A stretch of 64,000 bases of DNA, from NCBI RefSeq assembly GCF_016056305.1, contig NZ_JAECZC010000086.1, forward strand, positions 130,945 through 194,944. The letters are read 5' to 3'. The notes beneath the pieces are model-generated. The model did not search any database. It had not been told where the DNA came from and saw nothing but the letters and a program-made list of their open reading frames with translations. This document shows positions 35,166 through 44,484 of the stretch, piece after piece. A program made the translations under genes and the position numbers. The stretch comes from Amazonocrinis nigriterrae CENA67 (GTDB taxonomy: Bacteria > Cyanobacteriota > Cyanobacteriia > Cyanobacteriales > Nostocaceae). Within the stretch, counting starts at the first letter, position 1; every line of letters begins with the position of its first letter.

Positions 35166-36359
35166 ATGACCTCGGTTTCTCCTCACAAAAAAGCCAAAGC
35201 CCTCAAACCTACTAGTCGTCGCCCTGCTAAAGAACTTTGTAGCGAGTGTGGACTTTGCGATACATATTATATTCACTATGTCAAGGAAGCCTGTGCTTTT
35301 ATCAATCAGCAGATAGGCGAACTTGAAGAACAAACCCACAAGCGATCGCGCCACCTCGACAACCCCGATGAACTCTACTTTGGTGTTCATCAAGACATGA
35401 TGGCGGCGCGGAAACAGCAGCCCATCGAAGGCGCACAATGGACAGGTATTGTGAGCAGCCTTGCCATTGAAATGCTCAATCGCGGCATAGTCGAAGGCGT
35501 TGTCTGCGTACAAAACACCAAAGAAGACCGCTTTCAACCCATGCCCATCATTGCCCGCACTCCAGAAGAAATACTAGCAGCGCGGGTCAATAAGCCAACA
35601 CTTTCCCCCAACCTTTCCATCTTGGAACAGGTAGAACAATCGGGGATGAAACGACTATTAGTAATTGGTGTCGGTTGCCAAATCCAAGCACTAAGAGCCG
35701 TAGAAAAACAACTTGGCTTAGAAAAGCTATACGTTTTAGGTACACCTTGCGTAGATAACGTCACCCGCGCCGGACTGCAAAAATTCTTAGAAACCACCAG
35801 CCGATCGCCTGATACAGTCGTGCATTATGAGTTCATGCAAGACTTCCGGGTTCACTTCAAACATGCAGATGGCTCAACAGAAACAGTACCTTTCTTTGGC
35901 TTGAAAACCAATAAACTTAAAGATGTCTTTGCCCCTTCATGCATGAGTTGCTTTGATTACGTCAACTCCCTCGCCGATTTAGTCGTCGGTTACATGGGCG
36001 CACCCTTTGGCTGGCAATGGATTGTAGTTAGGAATGATACAGGTAAAGAAATGCTCGACTTGGTGAAAGACCAGTTAGACACCCAGCCAGTCATGTCCCA
36101 AGGAAATCGTAAAGAAGCCGTGCAACAAAGTATACCTGCTTATGATAAAGCTGTGACTCTACCCATGTGGGCAGCAAAATTGATGGGGGTGGTGATTGAG
36201 AGAATTGGGCCTAAGGGTTTAGAATATGCGCGGTTTTCTATTGATTCTCACTTTACGCGGAATTACCTTTACGTGAAGCGGAATCATCCAGAGAAATTAG
36301 AGACCCATGTGCCGGAGTATGCTAAGCGGATCGTTGGGCAGTATAAGTTACCGGAGTAA
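35166..36359 (+). CDS. bciB: divinyl chlorophyllide a 8-vinyl-reductase, ferredoxin-dependent
   Basis: A 397-residue iron-sulfur flavoprotein of the F420 hydrogenase/dehydrogenase beta-subunit family, the cyanobacterial BciB type (Synechocystis Slr1923). It reduces the 8-vinyl group of divinyl chlorophyllide, giving normal chlorophyll a. An N-terminal CSECGLC motif (residues about 21-27) and later CMSCFDYVNSLADL supply cluster Cys; LLVIGVGCQIQALRAVEKQLGLEKLYVLGTPC is the flavin-binding core. Soluble or membrane-associated. The stop codon is one base before a terminal inverted repeat of a small element (36361-36844), so its downstream DNA has been replaced by that insertion. Confidence 0.94.
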   Translation: MTSVSPHKKAKALKPTSRRPAKELCSECGLCDTYYIHYVKEACAFINQQIGELEEQTHKRSRHLDNPDELYFGVHQDMMAARKQQPIEGAQWTGIVSSLAIEMLNRGIVEGVVCVQNTKEDRFQPMPIIARTPEEILAARVNKPTLSPNLSILEQVEQSGMKRLLVIGVGCQIQALRAVEKQLGLEKLYVLGTPCVDNVTRAGLQKFLETTSRSPDTVVHYEFMQDFRVHFKHADGSTETVPFFGLKTNKLKDVFAPSCMSCFDYVNSLADLVVGYMGAPFGWQWIVVRNDTGKEMLDLVKDQLDTQPVMSQGNRKEAVQQSIPAYDKAVTLPMWAAKLMGVVIERIGPKGLEYARFSIDSHFTRNYLYVKRNHPEKLETHVPEYAKRIVGQYKLPE

Positions 36360-36360
36360 T

Positions 36361-36844
36361 GTCTCACGCAAAGACGCAAAGACGCAAAAGAATTTTTTGT
36401 GTCTTTGCTTGAGATGGCTATAAACCATTTACAACCCGCGAGATGCCGTCTTTGATGAGCAAGACGCCAAAGTTAATTAGCAAGCCTAGGCGCTTGTTAG
36501 TGAGGCGAAGGTATGTCAGTAGTTGCTTCTTGTGTACTGGATGAATTGCTTCCACAGATTTTAGTTCGACAATTACCTGATCTTCAACAATCAAATCTGC
36601 TCGGAAGCCTTCCTCCAAACGTACATTCTCGTAAACTACTGCAATAGGCTGCTGCCGTACTACCCGCAGTCCTCGCCTTTCCAACTCATAAGCTAAAACC
36701 GCTTCATACACAGATTATAAAAGCCCTGGCCCCAACTTCGTATGAACCTTGTATGCAGCATCAACAATCACCTTTGCGACCTCATTCTCATTCATCCACA
36801 TCTTCTTCTTTGCTTCTTTGCGTCTTTGCGCCTTTGCGTGAGAC
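36361..36844. mobile_element. 484-bp element with 31-bp terminal inverted repeats carrying a GxxExxY gene
   Basis: Left end GTCTCACGCAAAGACGCAAA (36361 on) and right end, ending ...GCGCCTTTGCGTGAGAC at 36844, are inverted copies over about 31 bp with one mismatch. They are built of ACGCAAAG heptamer-like words. AAT stands just before the left end and just after the right end, a possible 3-bp target duplication. The only gene inside is the broken GxxExxY gene. There is no transposase, so if mobile it must be moved in trans. Confidence 0.6.
36418..36795 (-). pseudogene. GxxExxY-family protein, interrupted by one stop codon
   Basis: From ATG 36795 the frame reads MNENEVAKVIVDAAYKVHTK, LGPGLL, then a stop (TAA at 36715-36717), then SVYEAVLAYELERRGLRVVRQ and on to the normal end (QLLTYLRLTNKRLGLLINFG). 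The stop replaces the Glu codon (GAA to TAA) of GLLESVY, which is exactly the G-x-x-E-x-x-Y motif that names the family. All other conserved parts, including the PD-(D/E)xK-like RADLIVEDQVIVELKSVE, are intact, so the break is recent or read through. The family is nuclease-like in fold, function unknown. Confidence 0.88.
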
Positions 36845-36873
36845 AATCTTAACCCATGTTTTCTATATCACCA

Positions 36874-38106
36874 TCATCCAGCCTCTCCCACAGCTTCTAT
36901 CGCCGCCTGCAAAGCGATCGCAACATGAGTCCAGTGAGTCCCCCCTTGACAATAAACCACATAAGGCTCACGTAAAGGCCCATCAGCCGACAATTCCAAA
37001 GTACTGCCCTCAATAAATGTCCCCCCAGCCATGACTACTTGGCTCTCGTACCCTGGCATTTCATCGGGAACAGGGTCTAGGTAGGAACCGATGGGAGAAT
37101 GCTGTTGTATGGCTTTACAGAAGGCAATCAGCTTTTGGGCAGAACCAAGCTTAATTGCCTGAATCACATCGCCACGGGGAGCAAGAGGTGCGGGATTGAC
37201 TGGATAACCCAGTTTGTCAAATACATAACCAGTCAGATATGTCCCCTTCATCGCCTCTCCTACCATCTGTGGTGCCAAAAATAAACCTTGGAAGAGCAGG
37301 CGATTTTGGTCAAAAGTAGCACCACCAGCACTACCAATACCAGGAGCGGTAAGGCGACAAGCAGCGGCTTCCACCAACTCAGCGCGACCAGCAACGTAAC
37401 CGCCAGCACTAACAATGGTGCCACCAGGATTTTTAATCAGTGACCCGGCCATTAAATCAGCACCAACAGTAGTAGGTTCTTTGGTTTCAATGAATTCGCC
37501 GTAGCAATTGTCAACAAAACAAATGGTGTTGGGGTTTTGTTGTTTAACTAGATGGATGATTTTTTCAATGTCGGCAATTGATAAACTAGGACGCCAAGAA
37601 TAGCCACAAGAACGTTGAATTAACACTAAACGCGTGTTATCTGCCACACTATTACTTAAGGCTTGCCAATCTATGGTTCCTTCTGGGGTTAGCTCCAATT
37701 GACGGTAATTTATGCCAAACTCGATAAGGGAACCTTGACCTTGACCCCGTAAACCAATGACTTCTTCGAGCGTATCGTAGGGAGAACCAACTACTGCTAA
37801 CATCTCATCTCCAGGACGCAGCACCCCAAACAAGGCACAGGCGATCGCGTGAGTCCCTGAAACAAACTGCACTCGCACTGCCGCTGCTTCGGCATCCATC
37901 ACTTGGGCAAAAACTTGATCTAAAGTTTCTCGTCCTAAATCATCGTGACCGTAACCACTGACACTAGCAAAGTGGTGCGCCCCAACACGGTGATTACGAA
38001 AGGCATTCAGCACTCGTTCTAAATTATGCTTGACCTGAGCGTCAATTCCAGAAAAAATTTCTAACAGTGCCTGTTCTGCTTGCCGCAGCTGTTCCAAGCT
38101 GTTCAT
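36874..38106 (-). CDS. PLP-dependent methionine gamma-lyase family protein
   Basis: A 410-residue fold-type I PLP enzyme of the family long labelled aluminium resistance protein. ATG 38106 is chosen because GAGGAACTA precedes it. Features: VSGTHAIACALFGVLRPGDEMLAVVGSPYDT (phosphate-binding region), FVDNCYGEFIE (Asp that holds the pyridine N), and DLMAGSLIKNPGG with the Schiff-base Lys. It probably cleaves or exchanges sulfur amino acids, but substrates of this branch are unproven. Divergent from desC with an 85-bp shared promoter region; its 3' end is 30 bp from the GxxExxY element. Confidence 0.92.
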   Translation of the reverse strand: MNSLEQLRQAEQALLEIFSGIDAQVKHNLERVLNAFRNHRVGAHHFASVSGYGHDDLGRETLDQVFAQVMDAEAAAVRVQFVSGTHAIACALFGVLRPGDEMLAVVGSPYDTLEEVIGLRGQGQGSLIEFGINYRQLELTPEGTIDWQALSNSVADNTRLVLIQRSCGYSWRPSLSIADIEKIIHLVKQQNPNTICFVDNCYGEFIETKEPTTVGADLMAGSLIKNPGGTIVSAGGYVAGRAELVEAAACRLTAPGIGSAGGATFDQNRLLFQGLFLAPQMVGEAMKGTYLTGYVFDKLGYPVNPAPLAPRGDVIQAIKLGSAQKLIAFCKAIQQHSPIGSYLDPVPDEMPGYESQVVMAGGTFIEGSTLELSADGPLREPYVVYCQGGTHWTHVAIALQAAIEAVGEAG

Positions 38107-38191
38107 TAGTTCCTCAATCAAAAAAACATTAAGATATGCGGATTTTTCAATCGCGCAGATTAGGCCGAACAATTTCAAATCAGGTTATTGC

Positions 38192-39010
38192 ATGACAATT
38201 GCTACCTCAACAAAACCTCAAATCAATTGGGTCAACACCCTATTTTTCGTTGGACTGCACATCGGCGCTTTGTTTGCTCTTGTTCCTGGTAACTTTAGCT
38301 GGAGTGCAGTCGGTGTGGCTTTCTTACTTTACTGGGTGACAGGTGGTTTAGGCATTACCCTGGGATTTCACCGCCTTGTGACTCACCGCAGTTTTCAGAC
38401 TCCGAAGTGGCTGGAATATCTTCTGGTCTTTTTCGGGACACTCGCGTGTCAAGGAGGGCCAATTGAGTGGGTAGGGACACATCGCATTCATCATTTACAT
38501 TCTGATACTGACCCTGATCCCCATGATTCCAATAAAGGCTTCTGGTGGAGTCACATGGGTTGGCTAATTCATAAATGTCCGGCTCACGCTGACGTTCCCC
38601 GCTTTACCAAAGACATTGCCGAAGACCCAGTTTATCAGTTTTTAGAAAAATATTTCATTTTAATCCAAGTCGCTCTAGGTTTATTACTATTGCTTGTGGG
38701 TGGCTGGTCGTTCGTGGTATGGGGCATTTTTGTTCGCCTGATCTGGGTTTACCACTGCACTTGGTTGGTGAACAGCGCTACTCATAAATTCGGTTATCAC
38801 AGCCATGATGCTGGTGATCGATCCACTAATTGCTGGTGGGTAGCCATACTAGTTTTCGGTGAAGGCTGGCACAATAACCATCATGCTTATCAATATTCAG
38901 CTCGTCATGGGCTGGAATGGTGGGAAATTGATTTAACTTGGATGACAATTCAATTGTTGCAAGTACTTGGTCTAGCGACTAATGTGAAACTTGCTCCCAC
39001 AAAGCAATAA
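38192..39010 (+). CDS. desC: acyl-lipid delta-9 desaturase
   Basis: A 272-residue di-iron membrane desaturase. The three histidine boxes are HRLVTH (residues 60-65), HRIHH (97-101) and HNNHH (in EGWHNNHHAYQYSARHGLEWWEID). Four membrane segments surround them. It introduces the first double bond into glycerolipid-bound stearoyl chains using ferredoxin. It is the first of the desC-desA-desB cluster on the plus strand, as known in Nostoc-type genomes, and is separated from desA by 201 bp, so each may have its own cold-controlled promoter. Confidence 0.95.
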   Translation: MTIATSTKPQINWVNTLFFVGLHIGALFALVPGNFSWSAVGVAFLLYWVTGGLGITLGFHRLVTHRSFQTPKWLEYLLVFFGTLACQGGPIEWVGTHRIHHLHSDTDPDPHDSNKGFWWSHMGWLIHKCPAHADVPRFTKDIAEDPVYQFLEKYFILIQVALGLLLLLVGGWSFVVWGIFVRLIWVYHCTWLVNSATHKFGYHSHDAGDRSTNCWWVAILVFGEGWHNNHHAYQYSARHGLEWWEIDLTWMTIQLLQVLGLATNVKLAPTKQ

Positions 39011-39211
39011 GTCAATGATCAATAGTCAATAGTCAATGGTCATCAGTTTGGACTCTTGACTATTGACGATTGCCTGTTGACTACTGGTGCGCTTGGGTAA
39101 GTTAGGTTGCTATAATCCGAGACGCTGATGTTCATTAAATATTAAGAAACTTTGCGGTAAGTCGCTTTTTTTGGTGACTTGGTGGAGGAGTTTGTTGTTT
39201 TTCAGGTTTTC

Positions 39212-40279
39212 ATGACTACATCAATAATTAACAGCCAGAAACTAGGTGATGACCTAGGTAATTCCGACCTGAGGCTAAAAGATATTATCAAAACTTTGCC
39301 ACGGGAATGTTTTCAACAAAACCGTCGCAAAGCTTGGACGCAAGCGCTAGTCAGTGTTTTGATGGTTGCCTTGGGCTATTACAGCCTGACAATCACTCCT
39401 TGGTTCCTCTTGCCCATAGCTTGGATTTTTACGGGCACTGCTTTAACAGGTTTTTTTGTAATTGGTCATGATTGCGGACACCGTTCATTTGCCAAACGTC
39501 GTTGGGTAAATGATTTGGTGGGGCATTTGTTCATGATGCCCTTGATTTATCCGTTTCACAGCTGGCGCATTAAGCATAATCATCACCATACTCATACCAA
39601 CAAACTGGATGAGGACAATGCTTGGCATCCCATTCGACCAGAAGTTTTTGAAAGTTGGGGTAAACGCAGACAGTCTGCTTTTGAGTTGTTCATGCGTAAA
39701 CGCCTCTGGTGGATAGGTTCAGTTGGGCATTGGGCTGTTGTGCATTTCGATTGGCGGAAGTTCAAAACTAAAGAACAATCAGGCGTTAAGCTTTCTGTGG
39801 CTGTGGTAGTAATATTCGCAGCGATCGCTTTTCCTGTTCTCATCGCTACAACTGGTATTTGGGGATTTGTCAAGTTTTGGTTCATCCCCTGGCTGGTTTA
39901 CCATTTTTGGATGAGTACCTTTACCATTGTTCACCACACTGCTTCAGATGTGCCTTTTGTGGCGGCGAATAAGTGGAACGAAGCTTTAGCACAGCTATTT
40001 GGAACTATCCATTGTGATTATCCCCGCTGGGTAGAATTCCTGTGCCACGATATCAATGTTCATGTCCCACATCACATTTCTACTGCTATTCCTTCCTATA
40101 ATCTGCGGTTAGCTTACAGTAGTATCAAGGAAAATTGGCAGCCTTATCTGCATAATGAATGCCAGTTTTCTTGGTCTTTAATGAAGCAGATTGTAGACCA
40201 ATGTCAACTGTATAAGACTGATGTTGGCTATAAATCTTTTAACGAATATTACGCAGATCGTTCCCTTGCTTCTAAGTAA
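39212..40279 (+). CDS. desA: acyl-lipid delta-12 desaturase
   Basis: A 355-residue di-iron desaturase with boxes HDCGH (86-90), HNHHH (122-126) and HVPHH (in [20 protein letters not shown]). It makes the 12-double bond in lipid-bound oleate. ATG 39212 is chosen; the in-frame TTG 33 bp upstream only adds unrelated residues. The leader has a short AAGTC/GACTT hairpin (39157-39179) followed by GGTGGAGGAG, which could affect translation in the cold, but this is only suggestive. Second gene of the desaturase cluster. Confidence 0.95.
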   Translation: MTTSIINSQKLGDDLGNSDLRLKDIIKTLPRECFQQNRRKAWTQALVSVLMVALGYYSLTITPWFLLPIAWIFTGTALTGFFVIGHDCGHRSFAKRRWVNDLVGHLFMMPLIYPFHSWRIKHNHHHTHTNKLDEDNAWHPIRPEVFESWGKRRQSAFELFMRKRLWWIGSVGHWAVVHFDWRKFKTKEQSGVKLSVAVVVIFAAIAFPVLIATTGIWGFVKFWFIPWLVYHFWMSTFTIVHHTASDVPFVAANKWNEALAQLFGTIHCDYPRWVEFLCHDINVHVPHHISTAIPSYNLRLAYSSIKENWQPYLHNECQFSWSLMKQIVDQCQLYKTDVGYKSFNEYYADRSLASK

Positions 40280-40499
40280 TTTTACTGTGGCAAACTTTTT
40301 GTTGATGAAGCAACAATAAGGCTTTATCATGTTGTGAATGAAATAAATTCTGGCAATTCTTTACTAACTATTATTGTGAGGAAATTGCCAGAGGTTGTTT
40401 TCTTGCATGAAGCGCGATCGCTAATTTGATAGACATCGCAGAGGTAAGCATGATATTGCCTCAAACAAAGTCCAGTTTTCTATTCAATCAAAGAATCCA

Positions 40500-41570
40500 G
40501 TGCAATCAAATACCGCCACTTTCAATCATCCTGATGCTGATGAAGTATCTGAGGATCAGACTAAACTGCCCTTTACTCTTCAGGATTTAAAAGCTGCAAT
40601 ACCTGCTGAATGTTTTCAGCCCAATGTGACAAAATCCTTATATTACTTTTTTCGTGACATTCTGATTATTGGACTGCTTTATGCAGTGGCTCATTACCTG
40701 GATTCTTGGTTTTTCTGGCCGATTTTCTGGTTAATGCAAGGGACAATGTTTTGGGCTTTGTTTGTAGTCGGACATGACTGCGGACATCAATCTTTTTCTA
40801 AGCATAAATGGCTCAATGATTTGATTGGGCATCTTTCTCACACACCAATACTAGTTCCTTATCATGGTTGGCGCATTAGCCACAGAACCCATCACAAAAA
40901 TACTGGCAATATCGATAATGATGAAAGCTGGTATCCTGTGCCGGAATCGCACTATAAGCAGATGGGATTACCAGAAAAGACAGTTCGATTTTATCTTTTC
41001 TTATTAGCTTATCCCATATATTTGTTTAAGCGTTCTCCTAGGAAGCAAGGTTCCCACTTTTCACCTAATAGCCAACTTTTCAAACCTTCAGAAAAATGGG
41101 ATATCATTACCAGCACTACACTCTGGATAGGTATGGTAGCTTTGCTGGGTTTCCTTACCTATCAATGGGGTTGGATGTGGTTGTTAAAGTACTACGCCGC
41201 ACCCTATATTGTGTTTGTGATTTGGCTGGATTTGGTAACATTTTTACATCACACCGAGCCTGATATTCCCTGGTATCGTGGAGACGATTGGACTTTCCTC
41301 AAAGGTGCAATTTCCAGCATTGACCGCGATTACGGTTTGATCAATCACATCCATCATGATATTGGTACTCATGTTGCTCACCATATCTTCCTCAACATTC
41401 CTCACTACAATTTGTTGAAGGCAACTGAGGCAATTAAACCTGTGATGGGTGAATATTTCCATAAATCTGATGAACCTATTTGGAAGTCTTTATGGCGTTC
41501 TGCTATTAGCTGCCATTTTGTACCAGATGAGGGCGGGAAGGTTTACTATACATCTAATCTTCTTAAGTAA
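40500..41570 (+). CDS. desB: acyl-lipid omega-3 (delta-15) desaturase
   Basis: A 356-residue di-iron desaturase with boxes HDCGH (92-96), HRTHH (in GWRISHRTHHKNTGN) and HVAHH (in DIGTHVAHHIFLNIPHYNLLKA). The sequence is closer to plant omega-3 desaturases than to DesA, and it converts linoleate chains to alpha-linolenate. The start is GTG 40500. Last gene of the cluster, 220 bp after desA and closed by a strong terminator at 41604-41630. Presence of desA, desB and desC means the organism can make 18:3 lipids. Confidence 0.94.
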   Translation: MQSNTATFNHPDADEVSEDQTKLPFTLQDLKAAIPAECFQPNVTKSLYYFFRDILIIGLLYAVAHYLDSWFFWPIFWLMQGTMFWALFVVGHDCGHQSFSKHKWLNDLIGHLSHTPILVPYHGWRISHRTHHKNTGNIDNDESWYPVPESHYKQMGLPEKTVRFYLFLLAYPIYLFKRSPRKQGSHFSPNSQLFKPSEKWDIITSTTLWIGMVALLGFLTYQWGWMWLLKYYAAPYIVFVIWLDLVTFLHHTEPDIPWYRGDDWTFLKGAISSIDRDYGLINHIHHDIGTHVAHHIFLNIPHYNLLKATEAIKPVMGEYFHKSDEPIWKSLWRSAISCHFVPDEGGKVYYTSNLLK

Positions 41571-41603
41571 TTTATACCTCAAACTATAAGTTACTGGCTA
41601 TAC

Positions 41604-41630
41604 AAAAAAGTCCACCTCGGTGGATTTTTT
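41604..41630 (+). terminator. rho-independent terminator after desB
   Basis: AAAAAAGTCCACC and GGTGGATTTTTT form a 12-bp stem with a 2-3 base loop and a T-run, 34 bp after the stop codon. Confidence 0.88.
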
Positions 41631-41775
41631 TGTATGGTTTTGAGGTTTATAATTGTTACAGAGCTCCAAAAAGTAAATTATCCCGCTTAAAATTTTTGAC
41701 TGATGACTGCGAACAGAAGGATATTTGCTTAGTTGGAAGTCCCTGAGTAACAATTAACTATATCTAAAAAGTTTT

Positions 41776-42330
41776 ATGAGCCTAACTGTTCAAGATGTAG
41801 AAAGACTACAGCAAAAGCTAGAAGATGAACAGCAGGACTACCAGATAGAACTGCAAAATGGAAATATTTTACTTATGGGGCCATCGGATATCGAGTCTAG
41901 TGAAATTGGCGCTCAGTTAATATATTTATTAAAACTTTGGGTAAATCCTCGTAAGATTGGGCGGATATTTGACTCAAGTGGTGGATTTATAATGCCAAAC
42001 ACAGATTTACGCGCCCCAGATGTTTCTTTTGTGGCGGCGGAAAGACTAAAGCGTACTGTGAGAGATTTTGCCGAGTTAGTACCAGATTTAGTAGTAGAAA
42101 TAAAGTCGAAAACAGACAGATTTTCTAAATTGGAAGATAAAATCAAGCTATTTTTGGAATTAGGGGCAAAGGTAGGATTATTAATTAATCCAGATAATTT
42201 GACTGTGAGTGTATATCGCCCAAATGGTGAATTAGAAGTGTTAACAGGTGAAGATAAGTTAACTATTAATGAATTATTCCCTGGTTGGGAAGTTGCAATT
42301 TCTGAACTATGGCCGCCTGTGTTTGAGTGA
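41776..42330 (+). CDS. Uma2-family (DUF820) putative endonuclease
   Basis: A 184-residue protein with the PD-(D/E)xK arrangement: YQIELQNGNILLMGPS, acidic residue in DLRAPDVSFVAAERL, then LVPDLVVEIKSKTDR with E-x-K, and the KIKLFLELGAKVGLLINPDN strand pair. It belongs to the large cyanobacterial Uma2 set and is distinct from the copy at 15627-16289, with a more canonical ExK. Target and role are unknown. It stands alone after the desaturase cluster; a convergent neighbour follows at 46 bp. Confidence 0.9.
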   Translation: MSLTVQDVERLQQKLEDEQQDYQIELQNGNILLMGPSDIESSEIGAQLIYLLKLWVNPRKIGRIFDSSGGFIMPNTDLRAPDVSFVAAERLKRTVRDFAELVPDLVVEIKSKTDRFSKLEDKIKLFLELGAKVGLLINPDNLTVSVYRPNGELEVLTGEDKLTINELFPGWEVAISELWPPVFE

Positions 42331-42376
42331 TTTCAGGTGCTAATATATACACATAAGTTTGTATGTCTAAAATTTT

Positions 42377-43201
42377 TTATAAATTTTGATGTTTTTCCTC
42401 AATAAAATTTTCTAACTCCTGAATAATATATGTAGATAAATTTTGATTATGCATATAATTAGTAAAGCTATTTGCAATTTGAGAAAAACATAAAAATGGT
42501 TGAGATTTATCTAAAATTTTCTTTTGTTTTCTATAGTCAGATTTACACATATTTTCTTGAAATCTTCTTTTATTCAAATCTAAAAAATTAAATTCATACT
42601 CTGCTTGCGCTCTCACAAGCAAATTGGAATCTTGACGAAGCTTTTCACAAAATTTGTATCTAATTAAAAAATTTGCATCTTCCAATTGGGAATCATAAAT
42701 AAATTGATGCAAAGTCTCCAGGACAGACCATCGAGTGATATACTGAGCGCTAAATATCATACTCTCAATTACATCACAACGATTATCTACCCCCAGCCAA
42801 AATAACTCTCCTATAAGTCTTGGCAATAAAATTGGGTCTTGATCTCGGAACTGGTGGAATGCATGAAGTAGAACAGGTACACTGTTATAGCTGCATATTT
42901 TTCCTAGCGTATAAATGACTTGTTTACGAATAAAATGATTATTTGCAAACACTAAATGCTCTAGTTCTGGAATGATAGCTGACCCTAAATTGGTTTCCCA
43001 AGATAGTTTACATACGTCATTTCGGGAACAACTCAGAACAAAATCTGTAATAAAAAGGCAAGCATCCCCAACAATTATCTCATCTTGGCTTTCAAGTAAC
43101 TTAATTAGAGTATCAACTGCACCAGGTGATGTAACAACCTCAGCCATGTACTCTGAATCACCTAAGTAGTTAAGATAGTTAAGAATTTTAGTCTCTAGCA
43201 T
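42377..43201 (-). CDS. HEAT/ARM-repeat-like protein of unknown function
   Basis: A 274-residue soluble helical protein. Repeated pairs of helices can be read (VDTLIKLLESQDEIIVGDACLFITDFV; IPELEHLVFANNHFIRKQVIYTLGKI; VPVLLHAFHQFRDQDPILLPRLIGELFWL), the usual look of HEAT repeats that serve as protein-binding scaffolds. The C-terminal third is charged and AT-rich (KRRFQENMCKSDYRKQKK). No catalytic motif is visible. It lies 13 bp downstream of the proA-like gene and on the same strand, so it could be its operon partner. The family is not recognised. Confidence 0.8.
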   Translation of the reverse strand: MLETKILNYLNYLGDSEYMAEVVTSPGAVDTLIKLLESQDEIIVGDACLFITDFVLSCSRNDVCKLSWETNLGSAIIPELEHLVFANNHFIRKQVIYTLGKICSYNSVPVLLHAFHQFRDQDPILLPRLIGELFWLGVDNRCDVIESMIFSAQYITRWSVLETLHQFIYDSQLEDANFLIRYKFCEKLRQDSNLLVRAQAEYEFNFLDLNKRRFQENMCKSDYRKQKKILDKSQPFLCFSQIANSFTNYMHNQNLSTYIIQELENFIEEKHQNL

Positions 43202-43214
43202 TTTTTATTAATGA

Positions 43215-44480
43215 CTAAAATCGCCCATTCCCTTGCACAATATGCTTTACAGTAGTCAAAGTTTCCAAACTAATAAATCCTCGGCGATGTCCTTTTTGGT
43301 TAGACATGCCCAAAAATACCGAATCTCCCCGCGAAGGGTTGCGGGAAAAACGCGGGGAGGCGTTGATGTAGGTGGAAGCGCTGTTAACTCCCAGAGCAAA
43401 CTGCCGACTTTCCTGATATGATTCCGTGACGATACAGTCAGCATGACCGCTGCTGTATTGATTAATCCAAGCGATCGCAGTTTCTAAGCTATCTACCAAT
43501 TTAAATGCTACTGTCTTGGTTAAATAAGCGCTTCCCCATTCGCCCTCTTTAGCTAGATGCAACTGGGGAAAAGCCTCTACTAGTTCCGCATCACCTCTAA
43601 TTTCAAAACCTTTCTCCTTTAAACTGTTCCACAGAACAGTTAAAGATGATGGTAAAGCTTGACGATGAATTAATACCTTTTCAATGGCGTTAACTGGGTC
43701 TGGTTGGCTTTGATGACTATCAATAATCATCCAACGTACCATATCTAAGCTGGCATTGAGCGACCAGTAGAGATAGCAGTTGCCCATCGCTGACTTTAAG
43801 ACTGGACAAGTTGCTTGTCGCATTACTTGCTGCACCAAGCTGGAACGCGCATAGGGAATGACTAAATTCACGTACTCGTCTTGGGTAATTAAATCCCGAA
43901 TTGAAGCACCATGTTCTGCGGGAATTAATTCTAAACTACCTGGTGGTAGACCAACCTCCGCAATGGCGTTTTGCAGTACAACAGCGATCGCTTCGTTAGA
44001 ATGGCTAGCTTCAGCACCACCTTTGAGAATTATACTGTTACCAGTTTTAATACAAAAACCTGCGGCGATCGCTCCTAAATCAGGAAACGCTTCATAAATA
44101 AATCCAATGACTCCCAAAGGCATTAACTGAGTGTAACTCTGGGAGTCCTCTATTTGATAGTCAGCGTTTCTGATGCGCCGCAGTGGATCTGATAGTTCCC
44201 CCAAGCGTTGGAGAATTTCTACTGTATTCTCTAGCCGTTTGGGTGTTAGCTTCAGCCAGTCTAAGATTAACTCTGGCACTGCCATTTCTTTGCTGGCTTC
44301 TAGATCCAAAGTGTTAGCTTCTAGAATGTCATCAAATGAGTGTTCTATGGCCTTTGCCATTGCCAGCACAGCGCGACTGCGGTCTGCCCCCTTTGTGCAC
44401 CCCAACTTGAGGGAAGCTTGATAAGCGCGTTTAGCGCTGGTAATTGGTTCGGGGTAATCATCCAAAGCTTCAACAGTCAT
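43215..44480 (-). CDS. proA: ProA-like aldehyde dehydrogenase lacking the catalytic Cys
   Basis: A 421-residue member of the gamma-glutamyl phosphate reductase (ProA) group, which normally makes glutamate-5-semialdehyde for proline. The fold marks are present (LMPLGVIGFIYEAFPDLGAIAAGFCIKTGNSIILKGG; SATYIN-type VNSASTYINASPRF; HRRGFISLETLTTVKHIV). But the motif that in ProA reads RPxxCN carries Val263-Asn264 (QPDPVNAIEKVL) where the catalytic Cys belongs, and the RPN motif reads FPD (Asp134). It therefore probably does not act as a normal ProA. It may be a regulatory paralogue. It follows a membrane-protein gene by 4 bp. Confidence 0.88.
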   Translation of the reverse strand: MTVEALDDYPEPITSAKRAYQASLKLGCTKGADRSRAVLAMAKAIEHSFDDILEANTLDLEASKEMAVPELILDWLKLTPKRLENTVEILQRLGELSDPLRRIRNADYQIEDSQSYTQLMPLGVIGFIYEAFPDLGAIAAGFCIKTGNSIILKGGAEASHSNEAIAVVLQNAIAEVGLPPGSLELIPAEHGASIRDLITQDEYVNLVIPYARSSLVQQVMRQATCPVLKSAMGNCYLYWSLNASLDMVRWMIIDSHQSQPDPVNAIEKVLIHRQALPSSLTVLWNSLKEKGFEIRGDAELVEAFPQLHLAKEGEWGSAYLTKTVAFKLVDSLETAIAWINQYSSGHADCIVTESYQESRQFALGVNSASTYINASPRFSRNPSRGDSVFLGMSNQKGHRRGFISLETLTTVKHIVQGNGRF

Positions 44481-44484
44481 GGGA

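Noticed and set aside
37099-37284. Open frames opposite to the PLP enzyme, desaturases, purL and other long genes
   Set aside because: Shadow frames on the complementary strand of clear genes.
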